This document shows positions 8,102 to 17,846 of a DNA stretch of 64,000 nt, one piece after another. Made by a program: the position numbers and the translations under genes. The DNA is from Chitinophagaceae bacterium (GTDB lineage Bacteria; Bacteroidota; Bacteroidia; Chitinophagales; Chitinophagaceae). The notes beneath the pieces were generated by a model that worked only from the letters and a program-made list of their open reading frames with translations, was not told the origin of the DNA and searched no databases. The stretch spans positions 45,177 to 109,176 of the forward strand of contig JAGXRG010000056.1 of NCBI GenBank assembly GCA_018335935.1, written 5' to 3'. Within the stretch, counting starts at the first letter, position 1. Each line of letters opens with the position of its first letter.

Positions 8102-9807
8102 ATGAAAAAATATTTCCTTTTTACTTTTACCTTGTTACTTGTTTTTCTCAAGCTCAACTTACTATTGCCAACAAACAAGTTTTTACAAAAGCAGATACTT
8201 TACGTGGCAGCAATAATGAAAACAGAGATTGGTGGGATGTGTTGCGTTATGACATTATGGTAAAACCTGATTTTGAAAAAAAAGAAATTGAAGGAGAAGT
8301 TACCATTACTTGTAAAGTAGTCAAAACAGAAAATCAAAATTTCATACAAATAGATTTACAAGAACCGTTAATTATTGATCATCTAATTCTTAATGTGAAA
8401 ACAAAATTGAAGTTTGAGCAAAAAGGAAATGTTTGTCAAATTGATTTAGAAGATAATAAATTCGAATTAAATTCAAAATTTAAATTACATTTCATTTATC
8501 ATGGCAAACCACGTGAAGCTATACGTGCACCATGGGATGGTGGTTGGGTTTGGAGTAAAGATAAATTGGGCCGACCATTTGTAAGTGTTGCCTGTCAAGG
8601 TTTGGGAGCAAGTTCTTGGTATCCTTGTAAAGATTATCAAGGAGATGAACCTGATAATGGAGCTAATTTAACCATCATTGTTCCTGATAGTTTAGTTGCT
8701 GTTGGAAATGGAAATTTAATTTCAAAAGTTAAAAGTCAAAACCCAAAAACAGAACAACAAACAACTCTAAACACCCAACCCCAAACAGTCTACACTTGGT
8801 ATGTTAAAAATCCAATAAACAATTACAACATCATTCCATCCATTGGAAATTATATCAATATTTCTGATACATTTCAAGGTGAAAAGGGCATACTCGATTT
8901 AAATTATTGGGTATTGGACTACAATAAAGAAAAAGCAGAAGAACAATTTCAACAAGTAAAGCCCATGCTTAAAGCTTTTGAATATTGGTTTGGTCCCTAC
9001 CCTTTTTATGAAGATGGTTATAAGTTAGTTGAAGCTCCACATTTAGGTATGGAACATCAATCAGCTATTGCTTATGGCAATAATTATATGAATGGTTATA
9101 GAGGTAGAGATTTAAGTGGTAGTGGTTGGGGTTTAAAATGGGATTTTATTATTATTCATGAAAGTGGGCATGAGTGGTTTGCTAACAGTATCACCACAAA
9201 AGATATTGCAGACATGTGGGTGCATGAAGGTTTTACTAATTACAGCGAAGTGCTGTTTACAGATTTCTTTTATGGTAAAGAAGCAGGCAATGATTATTGT
9301 TATGGCTTAAGAAAAAATATTGCCAACGATAAACCCATTATTGGTGTATATGGAGTAAATAATGAAGGTAGTGGCGATATGTATTACAAAGCATCAAACA
9401 TGATACATGGCATAAGAAATGCTTTAAATGATGATGAAAAGTTTAGACAAATGCTGAGAAAAATGAATCAGGTTTTTTATCATCAAACTGTTACCACACA
9501 ACAAATAGAACAATTTTTAATAGAAGAAACTGGTTTAGATTTACAAAAAACGTTTGATCAATATTTAAGAACAACACAAATACCAACTTTAGAATATTAT
9601 TTTAAAGGAAGAAGATTATTCACACGTTTTACTAATTGCATTGATGATTTTACCATGCCAATAACTATTCTTCCAAAAGCTAAAACTATTACACCAATTA
9701 CAAAATGGAAAAAAAATAGACTTAACAAAAAAAATAAAGAATGGTTTACAAAAGAACATATTGAACGATTGTATTTATTAAACCTTGTTAATGTTCCAAA
9801 GCCTTAA
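8102..9807 (+). CDS. Secreted M1 family metallopeptidase, with a one-base frameshift in the signal peptide
   Basis: The intact frame runs from about 8095 to 9807, but its first start codon is a TTG at 8239, inside the conserved domain. Upstream, an ATG at 8102 opens a typical signal peptide (MKKYFLFTFTLLLVF) in another frame. The two fit if one T is missing from the T-run at 8142-8146: the signal would then end FSQAQ and continue into QLTIANKQVF. The catalytic part is intact: GMEHQSA, HESGH and WVHEGF give the zinc site. About 568 residues when repaired. Causes may be sequencing error, a real null allele, or slippage at the T-run; a programmed shift is unlikely because the codons there (GTT TTT) do not form a canonical slippery site. 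Confidence 0.8.
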
Positions 9808-9836
9808 CTATCTTCGTTAAGCTATTTTAAAGCTGC

Positions 9837-11324
9837 ATGCAAACACTTCGTAAACAAACTTTTCTTTCTTCAATTTTTATCATCAGTGGTTTTGTATTTG
9901 GTGCAATAAATATTTATTTCTACACCAAAACAGGCATTTTTACAAAAGGAGAAGTGGGTTTGACAAAAATATTCTTCGACTTTGCACAACTCACTATTGC
10001 TTTTTCAAGCTTAGGCTTTTTTGCAGTTTTATATAAATTCTTTCCTTACTACAACGACAATTTACCAAAAGATAAAAATGAAATTCTAACCCTAACTTTT
10101 GTTATTAGTTTAATTGGTTTTGCCATTTTTTGTTTAGTAGGTTATTTAATAAAACCCTATTTTATTTCAAAGTTTATTGTACGTTCTCCTTTAGTTGTAG
10201 ATTATTTTCCATACCTATTTGTTTTTGGCTTTGGTATGTTATTGTTTTCTGTTTTAGAATCTTACAGTTGGGTAAAACATCAATCTATTGTATCTAATTT
10301 TTTAAAAGAGTCGGTATTAAGATTTATAACATTGGTCTTAATTATTCTATTCTTCTTCAAAGCTTTTTCTTACAACACTTTTGTCATCCTTTTTAGTCTA
10401 CAATTCTTTGTTTTATTTTTTATACTCTATGCCTATTATAAAAGAAAAAATGACATTCATGTTTCATTAAACATCAGCAGGGTTACTAAAAAATATTGGA
10501 AGAAGATGTTATCGATGCAATCACTAATTTTTAGTGGAACTATGATTATTGCTCTTACCAGTGTTATAGATTCTTTTGTAATTGCCAAACTTATGGGGCA
10601 AAGCTATGTGGGCGATTTTGTACTAGCACAATATGGTGCTAATTTGGTGAGTGTTCCTCAAAAAGCCATTCTAGGAGGTTCGATAGGAATTTTAGCAAAA
10701 GCCTGGAAGGATAAAAATTTTCCGGAGATTAATAGAATTTACAGTCGCTCTTGTATTAACCTTTCTTTAATGGCTTTATTTCTTTTTGGAAATATTTGGT
10801 TGAATGTTGTTCCTTTAATTGATGTGTTACACATTCCAGAGACTTGGAAGTATGGTTTATCAACAATGTTTTTTATTTGTGTGGCTAGAACAATAGATGC
10901 ATCTACGGGATTAAACAATATGATTATTGCAACTTCAACATTTTGGAAATTTGATTTTATTAGTGGAATGATTTTATTAGCCATTCGAATTCCTGCAACA
11001 TGGTTTTTAATTGTAAAGTTTGGATTGTTAGGTTCAGCTTTTGCCGATATTATTTCAATTAGCATTTATAATTTAGTGCGTTTTGAATTTTTGAGAAGAA
11101 AATTCAACATGCAACCTTTCAATTACAAAAACATTCTTGCCATTGTTTTAGCGTTGTGTTGTTATTTTATTGCATTCTTTTTATGCAACAATTTAACAGG
11201 ATTATTGGGATTATTAGTCAGAGCCTTAATTTTTTCTAGTAGTTTTATAGTGGGAGTATTTGCATTAAACTTAACACCCGATGCCAAACAACTTTGGAAC
11301 AAATGGGTGATGAAGAAATTGTAA
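9837..11324 (+). CDS. Oligosaccharide flippase / polysaccharide biosynthesis family membrane protein
   Basis: 495 residues, almost wholly hydrophobic, with about 12-14 predicted membrane helices spread over the full length and no signal peptide beyond the first helix. The N-terminus (LRKQTFLSSIFIISGFVFGAI) and the conserved KGEVGLTKIF motif after the first helix fit the Wzx/MOP exporter superfamily, which flips lipid-linked sugars across the inner membrane. The start ATG is 30 bp after the M1 peptidase stop. Neighbouring lpxB and a glycosyltransferase at 14475 agree with a cell-surface glycan role, but the substrate is unknown. Confidence 0.85.
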   Translation: MQTLRKQTFLSSIFIISGFVFGAINIYFYTKTGIFTKGEVGLTKIFFDFAQLTIAFSSLGFFAVLYKFFPYYNDNLPKDKNEILTLTFVISLIGFAIFCLVGYLIKPYFISKFIVRSPLVVDYFPYLFVFGFGMLLFSVLESYSWVKHQSIVSNFLKESVLRFITLVLIILFFFKAFSYNTFVILFSLQFFVLFFILYAYYKRKNDIHVSLNISRVTKKYWKKMLSMQSLIFSGTMIIALTSVIDSFVIAKLMGQSYVGDFVLAQYGANLVSVPQKAILGGSIGILAKAWKDKNFPEINRIYSRSCINLSLMALFLFGNIWLNVVPLIDVLHIPETWKYGLSTMFFICVARTIDASTGLNNMIIATSTFWKFDFISGMILLAIRIPATWFLIVKFGLLGSAFADIISISIYNLVRFEFLRRKFNMQPFNYKNILAIVLALCCYFIAFFLCNNLTGLLGLLVRALIFSSSFIVGVFALNLTPDAKQLWNKWVMKKL

Positions 11325-11374
11325 ATTATGAATTAATTTTTTAGTTTTTGAATTTTAACTTTTGATTTTTTATC

Positions 11375-12367
11375 ATGAATAGTTTTGGAAGAATATTTAA
11401 GGTAACCATTTTTGGAGAATCTCATGGAGCTTCTGTGGGTTTTGTAGTTGATGGCGTACCTGCAGGATTATCATTACTTGAAAATGATTTTATATTAGAT
11501 ATTGAAAGAAGAAAAGGGGGTGTACAAAAAGGCACAACCCCAAGAAAAGAAGATGACATTCCCATATTTAAATCTGGAATATTTAATAATAAAACAACTG
11601 GAGCTCCATTAACCATTCTCTTTGAAAATAACAATACCAGAAGTAAAGATTATGAAGAGCAAAGAAAAATTCCACGACCAGGACATGCAGACTTTGTAGC
11701 ATCTAAAAAGTTTGGTGGATTTGAAGATTACAGAGGTGGTGGTCATTTTTCTGGAAGGCTAACAGTATGCTTAGTAGCTGCCGGAGTTATTGCTAAAAAA
11801 CTTTTACAAAACATTTCTATTGTATCAAGAATCATAGAAGTTGGGGGTGAAACTGATATTGATAAAGGATTAGAAAAAGCAATTGCAGCAAAAGATTCTA
11901 TTGGGGGAATTATAGAATGCAAAGTAATTGGTTTACCATTAGGATTGGGAGAACCTTTTTTTGATAGTGTAGAAAGTGTGTTGAGCCATGCTGTTTTTTC
12001 CATACCTGCAGTTAAAGGAATAGAGTTTGGAAGTGGATTTGCAGCGGCAAAAATGTTTGGATCTGAACATAACGACACCTTAATTAATGAAAAAGGAGAA
12101 ACCAAAACCAATAATGCTGGTGGCATAGTTGGTGGCTTAACTAATGGTAATGAATTAGTATTTAGAGTTGCCATCAAACCCACATCATCTACTCCTAAAA
12201 CTCAAGAATCTTTAAATACTTCTACATTAGAAATTGAGGAATTTGCTATCAAGGGACGTCATGACTTGTGTATAGCACTAAGAGCACCTGTTGTGATTGA
12301 AGCTGTAACTGCAATAGTTATGGCAGATTTTATGTTATTAGAACAGCATATTAAAAGAGTTTTATAA
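11375..12367 (+). CDS. aroC: Chorismate synthase
   Basis: 330 residues. FGESHG (13-18), RPGHAD and GGGHFSGR are signature motifs of chorismate synthase, which makes chorismate from EPSP with reduced FMN as the last step of the shikimate pathway. The protein is a little shorter than the usual 350-360 residues, mostly at the C-terminus, which ends in VMADFMLLEQ. The DUF952 gene starts 5 bp downstream and is probably co-transcribed. The 50-bp spacer before the gene is made of short AT-rich words like those in the nuo operon. Confidence 0.96.
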   Translation: MNSFGRIFKVTIFGESHGASVGFVVDGVPAGLSLLENDFILDIERRKGGVQKGTTPRKEDDIPIFKSGIFNNKTTGAPLTILFENNNTRSKDYEEQRKIPRPGHADFVASKKFGGFEDYRGGGHFSGRLTVCLVAAGVIAKKLLQNISIVSRIIEVGGETDIDKGLEKAIAAKDSIGGIIECKVIGLPLGLGEPFFDSVESVLSHAVFSIPAVKGIEFGSGFAAAKMFGSEHNDTLINEKGETKTNNAGGIVGGLTNGNELVFRVAIKPTSSTPKTQESLNTSTLEIEEFAIKGRHDLCIALRAPVVIEAVTAIVMADFMLLEQHIKRVL

Positions 12368-12372
12368 TACTT

Positions 12373-12675
12373 ATGGAAAATATTTATCATGTTACAAGTT
12401 TATCTGCTTGGGAAAATGCACAACAGCTTGGATATTACGAAGCAGATTCTTTAAAAATAGAAGGCTTTATTCATTGCAGTACAAAACATCAAGTTCAGGG
12501 AGTTTTGGATAGATACTTTAATGGTCAGCATGATTTAATCAAGCTAACTATTGATCCTCAAAAATTAAGTTCAAAACTAGTTTTTGAGTTATCGCCTTCT
12601 GTAAATCAAGAATTTCCTCATGTTTTTGGGGTGATTCCTTTAGAAGCAATTATTCAAACTGAACAAATTAGATAA
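12373..12675 (+). CDS. DUF952 family protein
   Basis: 100 residues. IYHVTSLSAWENAQ at the start, GFIHCST in the middle and FPHVFGVIP near the end are the conserved motifs of DUF952, a small cytoplasmic family of unknown biochemical function related in fold to ADP-ribosyl-transferring proteins such as KptA. The gene starts 5 bp after aroC. No signal peptide or membrane segment. Confidence 0.85.
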   Translation: MENIYHVTSLSAWENAQQLGYYEADSLKIEGFIHCSTKHQVQGVLDRYFNGQHDLIKLTIDPQKLSSKLVFELSPSVNQEFPHVFGVIPLEAIIQTEQIR

Positions 12676-12712
12676 AAGGCTAATTTTTTTTCACTTTTTC
12701 AATTCATACCCT

Positions 12713-12720
12713 TACTTTTG
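12713..12720 (+). promoter_or_regulatory. Candidate promoter -7 box of rpmH
   Basis: TACTTTTG matches the Bacteroidota TAnnTTTG element exactly, 77 bp before the rpmH ATG. No clear TTTG -33 element is seen at the right distance. Confidence 0.5.
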
Positions 12721-12797
12721 CAAACCTTTCACAAACGGTGGTATGGTGACTACTGTAAATGAAACCCTTTTTGAGTATTAAAAAAATTGTTTAAACA

Positions 12798-12953
12798 ATG
12801 AAACGTACATTTCAACCACACAAACGTCGTCGTAAATCAGTTCACGGTTTCCGTAAAAGAATGGAATCTGCGAATGGACGAAAAGTTTTAGCTAGTCGCC
12901 GTGCAAAAGGTCGTCATAAACTAACCGTTTCTGACGAGAAAGGATTAAAATAA
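12798..12953 (+). CDS. rpmH: 50S ribosomal protein L34
   Basis: 51 residues, very basic. [20 protein letters not shown] and the following [18 protein letters not shown] are the L34 signature; the protein binds 23S rRNA. The ATG is at 12798 and a strong terminator follows at 12979. In many bacteria rpmH lies beside rnpA and dnaA; here it stands alone between the DUF952 gene and the convergent cca gene. Confidence 0.97.
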   Translation: MKRTFQPHKRRRKSVHGFRKRMESANGRKVLASRRAKGRHKLTVSDEKGLK

Positions 12954-12978
12954 TTTTAGATCCAACTTTAAAAATATT

Positions 12979-13010
12979 AACCGTTTCAATTTTTTGAAAC
13001 GGTTTTTTAT
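12979..13010 (+). terminator. Intrinsic terminator after rpmH
   Basis: AACCGTTTCA (12979-12988) pairs with TGAAACGGTT (12995-13004), then TTTTAT. It overlaps the stop codon of the convergent cca gene, and may also act for that strand. Confidence 0.88.
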
Positions 13011-14455
13011 TGAACAGGTTTTAGAGAAAGTTCAGCACCCTTTTTTATCATAAACTGAAATGCTTCTTCATAATCATTTTTAATTGCTCCATCTAAAATT
13101 GCTTCTCGAATGGCATCTTTTATTAAACCCACTTTTCGTTCTGGTTTTAACCCAAACGTTTGCATAATTAACTCTCCTGAAATTGGTGGCTGCCAGTTTC
13201 TTAATTGATCTTGTGCTTCAACAATTTTCATTCGCTCTTGCACCATGTCAAAATTTTGCAAATAGCGTTTTACCTTAAACTTGTTTTTGCTGGTAATATC
13301 TGCTTTACATAAAGTCATTAAATCATCAATGTCTTCTCCAGCATCAAACAATAATCTTCTTACAGCACTGTCTGTAATATTTTCTTTAGTTAAGCTAATA
13401 GGCCTTAAATGAAGTTCAACCAATTTTTGTACGTACTTCATTTTTTCATTCAATGGAAGTTTTAGTTTAGAGAAAATATGAGGAACCATTTTTGCACCCA
13501 CTACTTCATGCCCATGAAAAGTAAAACCATGTCCCTCTTCAAATTTTTTTGTTGCTGGTTTACCAATATCATGAAGTAAGGCAGCCCAACGTAACCATAA
13601 ATTATTGGTATTTTCACAAATATTATCTAGAACTTGTAAGGTATGATAAAAATTATCTTTATGCCCCCTCCCATCTACAAACTCAGCACCATGTAAAGCC
13701 ATCATTCTTGGGAAAATAATTTGAAGTATTCCACTTTTACTTAGCAAATCCCAACCAATTGAAGGTTTAGGGCACATCATAATTTTATTCAATTCATCTG
13801 TAATTCTTTCTTGAGAAACAATTCGAATTCTTTCTGCATTATCTGTTATAGATTCAAAGGTTATTGAATCAATTTCAAAATTGAGTTGCGTTGCAAAACG
13901 TATAGCACGCATCATTCTCAATGGATCGTCGCTAAAAGTAATTTTTGGATCGAGTGGTGTTCTTAGTATTTTACTTTCAATATCTAATTGTCCATTAAAA
14001 GGATCAATGATGGTTCCATAATCTTTTTCATTTAAGCTTATAGCTAAGGCATTGATGGTAAAGTCTCTCCTATTTTGATCATCTTCTAAAGTACCGGCAC
14101 TTACTTCTGGCTTTCTACTATCCGTTACATAACTTTCTTTTCTTGCACCAACAAATTCAATTTCAAAATAATCTGTTTGTAAATCCTCTTTTGCTACTAG
14201 AGGAATTTTAATTTGAGCTGTGCCAAAATTTTTAAAAAAAGAAACTTGAGGAGCAGGGTTAAACTTTTGAGCTACTTTTTCTGCTAAATCAATTCCATCG
14301 CCAATACAAACTATGTCTAAATCTTTTGTAGGTCTTTCAAGAATTTTGTCTCTAACAAAACCACCAACAATATAAGTTTCTATTTGACGTTGTTGAGCAA
14401 CCGCAGCAATTTTTTTAATGATAAAGCTTTCAAAAGAGGTCAGACTTACTTGCAT
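13007..14455 (-). CDS. cca: CCA tRNA nucleotidyltransferase with HD domain
   Basis: 482 residues. GGFVRD (31-36) and DLDIV (45-49) form the nucleotidyltransferase active site, RRDFTINAL (129-137) follows as in class II CCA-adding enzymes, and an HD domain with HDIGKP (295-300) and HGHE (314-317) occupies the second half. The enzyme adds or repairs the 3' CCA of tRNA in the cytoplasm. Poly(A) polymerase belongs to the same family, but the HD domain and the single copy here favour the CCA enzyme. The gene follows the glycosyltransferase by 19 bp, so both are likely one transcript. Confidence 0.92.
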   Translation of the reverse strand: MQVSLTSFESFIIKKIAAVAQQRQIETYIVGGFVRDKILERPTKDLDIVCIGDGIDLAEKVAQKFNPAPQVSFFKNFGTAQIKIPLVAKEDLQTDYFEIEFVGARKESYVTDSRKPEVSAGTLEDDQNRRDFTINALAISLNEKDYGTIIDPFNGQLDIESKILRTPLDPKITFSDDPLRMMRAIRFATQLNFEIDSITFESITDNAERIRIVSQERITDELNKIMMCPKPSIGWDLLSKSGILQIIFPRMMALHGAEFVDGRGHKDNFYHTLQVLDNICENTNNLWLRWAALLHDIGKPATKKFEEGHGFTFHGHEVVGAKMVPHIFSKLKLPLNEKMKYVQKLVELHLRPISLTKENITDSAVRRLLFDAGEDIDDLMTLCKADITSKNKFKVKRYLQNFDMVQERMKIVEAQDQLRNWQPPISGELIMQTFGLKPERKVGLIKDAIREAILDGAIKNDYEEAFQFMIKKGAELSLKPVQ

Positions 14456-14474
14456 GATACACTAATATCTTTAA

Positions 14475-15467
14475 TTATAAAACACTTAATACTTGCAATA
14501 ATTGTGCAGTTTTTATTTCATTAGCACAGTTAAAATGCCCTTCTGGACAATCTTTTTTTCCATGTAAACCACAGGGTCTACAAGATAATTTTTTTTCTAT
14601 TTGTACAACACAATGATTAGTACTTAAAGGGCCAAAGCCAAATTCTGGAATGGTTGAACAATACACTGCACAAGTTGCTGCATTTACAGCAGAAGCAAAA
14701 TGCATGGGTGCAGAATCGTTCACATAATTCATTTCGGCCTGTTGCATTAATGCTGCTGATTGTAAAAAACTTAATTCTCCTGCTAAATTAAAAACTTCAT
14801 TATGTTGACTATGTTGTTTTAAAATATCACACAATTCACAATCACTTTTTCCTCCTAACAAATAAACAACAAGATCTTTTGGTAATTCATTAATAAATTT
14901 TAACCATTGGTGCGATGGAAACTGCTTTGTAAACCAAACAGAAGCAGGAGCTATTGTTATGAACTTTTTTGTGGTATACTTGGCAACAAATTCCTGATCT
15001 TGGAGTGTGGGGTAGAGTTTTGGCATACTTGCATCTCCATTGCATATTTTTTCTAACAATAGTTGATTTCTTTCTATTTCATGTAGATTATTTGTTGTAG
15101 TGTGTTTTACTTTAACATCAAATAAAAAACTCAATGGATTTTTATTGAAGCCAATTTTCATTTTAGCACCAGACAAAGCAGTAATAAAACCTGTTGCTGA
15201 AAATCTTTGTACATTAATTAAAACATCATACCTATTTTTTCTGATTTCAAATATTAATTTAAAAAGGTTTTTGTATTTGCTTTTTTGTTTATTCCAAACA
15301 AGTACCTTATTAATGAAAGGATGCTGATGAAATAAACTTTGATTTCCGTTTCTAACCAAATAATCTATTTGGGCATTAGGATAAGTTACATGAATTTTTT
15401 CCAGAATTCCTGTAGCTAAAACTGCATCTCCTATAAATGCAGTTTGTATCACTAAAAATTTTTGCAT
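14475..15467 (-). CDS. Glycosyltransferase family 9 (heptosyltransferase-like)
   Basis: 330 residues. FIGDAVLATGILEKI (about 11-25) is the GT9 N-terminal motif, and a second Rossmann half with TIAPASVWFTKQFP lies from about residue 170. The C-terminal third has LSCRPCGLHGKKDCP, a cysteine cluster often seen in Bacteroidota members of the family. GT9 enzymes move ADP-heptose or a similar sugar onto the LPS inner core at the cytoplasmic face of the inner membrane. The acceptor here cannot be named. The yebC gene is divergent, 130 bp away. Confidence 0.88.
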   Translation of the reverse strand: MQKFLVIQTAFIGDAVLATGILEKIHVTYPNAQIDYLVRNGNQSLFHQHPFINKVLVWNKQKSKYKNLFKLIFEIRKNRYDVLINVQRFSATGFITALSGAKMKIGFNKNPLSFLFDVKVKHTTTNNLHEIERNQLLLEKICNGDASMPKLYPTLQDQEFVAKYTTKKFITIAPASVWFTKQFPSHQWLKFINELPKDLVVYLLGGKSDCELCDILKQHSQHNEVFNLAGELSFLQSAALMQQAEMNYVNDSAPMHFASAVNAATCAVYCSTIPEFGFGPLSTNHCVVQIEKKLSCRPCGLHGKKDCPEGHFNCANEIKTAQLLQVLSVL

Positions 15468-15543
15468 TGCTACAAAAGTAAAGGTTAGCCTTGTATACGA
15501 TTTGAATAATGCTTCATTTATTTTAACCTTAAATTTTTTATAC

Positions 15544-15578
15544 TTTGTAAATGTTTAGTTTTTCAACGCTTATTTTTG
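15544..15578 (+). promoter_or_regulatory. Candidate promoter of yebC
   Basis: TTTG (15544-15547) and TATTTTTG (15571-15578) match the Bacteroidota -33 and -7 elements with 23 bp between them. The -7 box is 20 bp before the yebC ATG. Confidence 0.5.
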
Positions 15579-15597
15579 CAAAGAATATTAAACAATT

Positions 15598-16320
15598 ATG
15601 GGAAGGATTTTTGAAGTAAGAAAAGCAACCATGTTTGCCCGTTGGGATAGAATGGCAAAACAATTTACTAGAATTGGTAAAGAAATTATTATAGCCGTAA
15701 AAGCAGGTGGACCCGATGTAGCTACTAATCCAGCCTTAAGAAGATGCTATCAAAATGCCAGAAGTGTGGGTATGCCAAAAGATAGAGTTGAGGCAGCTAT
15801 TAAAAGAGCAATGGGCAAAGACACCACTAATTATGAAGAAATTTTATACGAAGGTTATGCACCTCATGGAGTGGCATTACTGGTTGAAACTGCAACTGAC
15901 AATCATGTAAGAACTGTGGCTAATGTAAAAGCTTGTTTCAATAAAGGCAATGGTGCTTTGGGCAATAGTGGTAGTGTAAGCTTTCAGTTTAAGAAAATGG
16001 GTGTATTTAAATTAATCCCTGAAGGATTAAATACAGATGATTTAGAATTAGAATTAATTGATTTTGGATTAGAGGAATTAGGTGAAAGTGTAGATGATAA
16101 TGATAATCCGATTATTATTTTAAGATGTGCATTTTTAGAGTTTGGCAATTTGCAAAAAGCACTTGAGGAAAAAAACATCACACCTATTAGTGCAGAATTA
16201 GAATGGATTCCGACCATAACAGTTCCTGTAACAGATGAGCAAGCAGAAGATGTTAGTAAATTAATAGAAAGATTAGAACAAGATGATGACGTAAATAAAG
16301 TGTTCCATAATATGGGCTAA
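15598..16320 (+). CDS. yebC: YebC/PmpR family DNA-binding protein
   Basis: 240 residues, the usual family length. The N-terminus ([21 protein letters not shown]) replaces the more common AGHSKWANIKHRK start with the variant typical of Bacteroidota. [18 protein letters not shown] and [14 protein letters not shown] are the conserved core. YebC-type proteins were described as transcriptional regulators, and some members have been linked to translation of proline-rich stretches; which role applies here is open. The gene is downstream of its own promoter and is followed 22 bp later by a small outer membrane protein gene. Confidence 0.92.
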   Translation: MGRIFEVRKATMFARWDRMAKQFTRIGKEIIIAVKAGGPDVATNPALRRCYQNARSVGMPKDRVEAAIKRAMGKDTTNYEEILYEGYAPHGVALLVETATDNHVRTVANVKACFNKGNGALGNSGSVSFQFKKMGVFKLIPEGLNTDDLELELIDFGLEELGESVDDNDNPIIILRCAFLEFGNLQKALEEKNITPISAELEWIPTITVPVTDEQAEDVSKLIERLEQDDDVNKVFHNMG

Positions 16321-16342
16321 TTTTACATTTAAATCTATCATT

Positions 16343-16801
16343 ATGAAAAAATACTTTCTTATCCTCGTTAGCTTATTTTTTTTCAATAACCTCTTTGCCC
16401 AATTTCCATTAAGAGAAGGAAAAATTCAGCTTAATACAGGAATTGGTTTTGCATCTGCAGGTGTTCCCATTTATGCTGGATTCGACTATGGATTAAAACC
16501 TGATCTTACATTAGGAGGTGAAGTTTTCTTTTTAAAAAATGCTTCAGGTATCATCAGCAACATTAATTACCACTTTAATGAATTACTAAATCTTGATAAG
16601 CATTTCAATATATATGCAGGTGCAAATCTGGGTTTATTAATTACAAAATCAACAGCCAATACCTCAGGTACTTCGAAATTAAATTTAGGGGGACAATTTG
16701 GTAGTAGATACCAACTATCCACCTCCATAGCTTTAAATGTTGAGCTGGGTTTAGGTAACACAATTTCTGATGGAAAAATAGGAATTACCATTAAAATGTA
16801 G
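16343..16801 (+). CDS. Small secreted outer-membrane beta-barrel-like protein
   Basis: 152 residues with a clear signal peptide (MKKYFLILVSLFFFNNLFAQ). The mature part has alternating polar and non-polar residues and Gly-rich strands (INTGIGFASAGVPIYAGFDY-like, then YAGANLGLL, LNLGGQFGSRY and LNVELGLGNTISDGKIGI), which fits an 8-stranded outer membrane barrel. I do not recognise a named family. It may share the yebC transcript. The infA promoter lies just downstream. Confidence 0.75.
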   Translation: MKKYFLILVSLFFFNNLFAQFPLREGKIQLNTGIGFASAGVPIYAGFDYGLKPDLTLGGEVFFLKNASGIISNINYHFNELLNLDKHFNIYAGANLGLLITKSTANTSGTSKLNLGGQFGSRYQLSTSIALNVELGLGNTISDGKIGITIKM

Positions 16802-16879
16802 ATTACAACGCTAAAAATTTTATATTTTTTCCCATTTTATCTATTTTGTGAATAAAAACCCAAGAAATTTTATTAGAAA

Positions 16880-16912
16880 TTTGAATATTTCGAACTAATA
16901 CCTCTATTTTTG
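16880..16912 (+). promoter_or_regulatory. Promoter of the infA-rplQ operon
   Basis: TTTG (16880-16883) and TATTTTTG (16905-16912) are separated by 21 bp, an exact fit to the Bacteroidota vegetative promoter. The infA ATG is 16 bp downstream, so the leader would be very short. Confidence 0.75.
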
Positions 16913-16928
16913 CAACCCGAAAAAAAAT

Positions 16929-17147
16929 ATGTCAAAACAGAACCTAATTAAACAAGACGGAGTGATACTAGAAGCGTTAAGCAATGCAATGTTTAAAGTA
17001 AGGTTAGAAAATGGGCACGAAATTTTGGCAACTATCAGTGGTAAAATGCGTATGCACTATATAAGAATTTTACCTGGTGATAAAGTGGGTGTTGAAATTA
17101 GTCCTTACGACTTAACAAGAGGGAGAATAAATTTTAGATATAAATAA
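16929..17147 (+). CDS. infA: Translation initiation factor IF-1
   Basis: 72 residues, the standard length. The OB-fold motifs [37 protein letters not shown] and [17 protein letters not shown] are textbook IF-1. It binds the 30S A site during initiation. It is first in a seven-gene unit (infA-rpmJ-rpsM-rpsK-rpsD-rpoA-rplQ) with its own promoter; secY and map, the usual upstream neighbours in this phylum, are absent. Confidence 0.98.
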   Translation: MSKQNLIKQDGVILEALSNAMFKVRLENGHEILATISGKMRMHYIRILPGDKVGVEISPYDLTRGRINFRYK

Positions 17148-17177
17148 TTAAGCTAGGCTTAGTTAAAAACAATTTTT

Positions 17178-17294
17178 ATGAAAGTAAGAGCATCAATTAA
17201 AAAACGCAGTGCAGACTGCAAAATCGTTAGAAGAAAGGGAGTGCTTTTTGTAGTTAACAAAAAGAATCCTCGTTTTAAACAACGTCAAGGATAA
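17178..17294 (+). CDS. rpmJ: 50S ribosomal protein L36 (zinc-free form)
   Basis: 38 residues; [20 protein letters not shown] and the KQRQG end identify L36. Zinc-binding forms of L36 carry Cys11, Cys14, Cys27 and His32. Here only Cys14 remains (Ser11, and Asn and Phe in the later two positions), so the protein cannot bind zinc in the usual way. It lies 30 bp after infA and 43 bp before rpsM. Confidence 0.96.
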   Translation: MKVRASIKKRSADCKIVRRKGVLFVVNKKNPRFKQRQG

Positions 17295-17337
17295 TCCTAT
17301 AACAACTAATAATTAACAAACACAATTATAATAAGGT

Positions 17338-17718
17338 ATGGCTCGTATTGCCGGTATAGATTTACCAAAAAACAAAAGAGGCGAAATTGGATTGACATAT
17401 ATCTATGGTATTGGTCGTTCAACTGCTCAACGTATTCTTGACAAAGCAGGAATTAGTTACGATAAAAAAGTAAATGAGTGGAATGACACTGAGTTAACTA
17501 GTATTCGTAATATTATTACTGAAGAAATTAGAGTAGAAGGTGCTTTAAGAAGCGAAACTCAAATGAACATTAAGCGTTTATTAGATATTGCTTGTTATAG
17601 AGGCTTACGTCATAGAAAAGGTTTACCTGTTCGTGGACAAAGAACAAAAACGAATTCACGTACACGTAAAGGGAAACGTAAAACAGTTGCTGGTAAAAAG
17701 AAAGTAGCTAAGAAATAA
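17338..17718 (+). CDS. rpsM: 30S ribosomal protein S13
   Basis: 126 residues. [20 protein letters not shown] at the start, [14 protein letters not shown] and the basic tail with [19 protein letters not shown] and [15 protein letters not shown] are S13. It sits in the head of the 30S subunit and contacts the P-site tRNA and 50S. A terminator-like hairpin follows within 20 bp, before rpsK. Confidence 0.98.
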   Translation: MARIAGIDLPKNKRGEIGLTYIYGIGRSTAQRILDKAGISYDKKVNEWNDTELTSIRNIITEEIRVEGALRSETQMNIKRLLDIACYRGLRHRKGLPVRGQRTKTNSRTRKGKRKTVAGKKKVAKK

Positions 17719-17731
17719 GAATTAATACATT

Positions 17732-17768
17732 AATTCCAAATCTAATACGGGTTTGGAATTTCTGTTTT
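17732..17768 (+). terminator. Terminator-like hairpin between rpsM and rpsK
   Basis: AATTCCAAA (17732-17740) pairs with TTTGGAATT (17752-17760) over an 11-base loop, followed by TCTGTTTTTAT. The T-tract starts four bases late, so it may be a weak terminator or attenuator inside the operon. Confidence 0.5.
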
Positions 17769-17846
17769 TATTTATAACAACAAATCGCTGGATAGAGTGT
17801 ATACTCAGGAGGCGAAAAATTAAGAAGATTACCTAAAAAACAAAAC

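Noticed and set aside
8140..8150. Programmed frameshift at the M1 signal peptide
   Set aside because: The codons are GTT TTT; slipping back one base does not keep the P-site pairing, so a canonical slippery heptamer is absent.
10739..11065. 108-codon minus-strand frame inside the flippase gene
   Set aside because: Antisense to a well-supported membrane protein; product composition fits a shadow frame.
11743..12183. 146-codon minus-strand frame inside aroC
   Set aside because: Antisense to chorismate synthase with no motif of its own.
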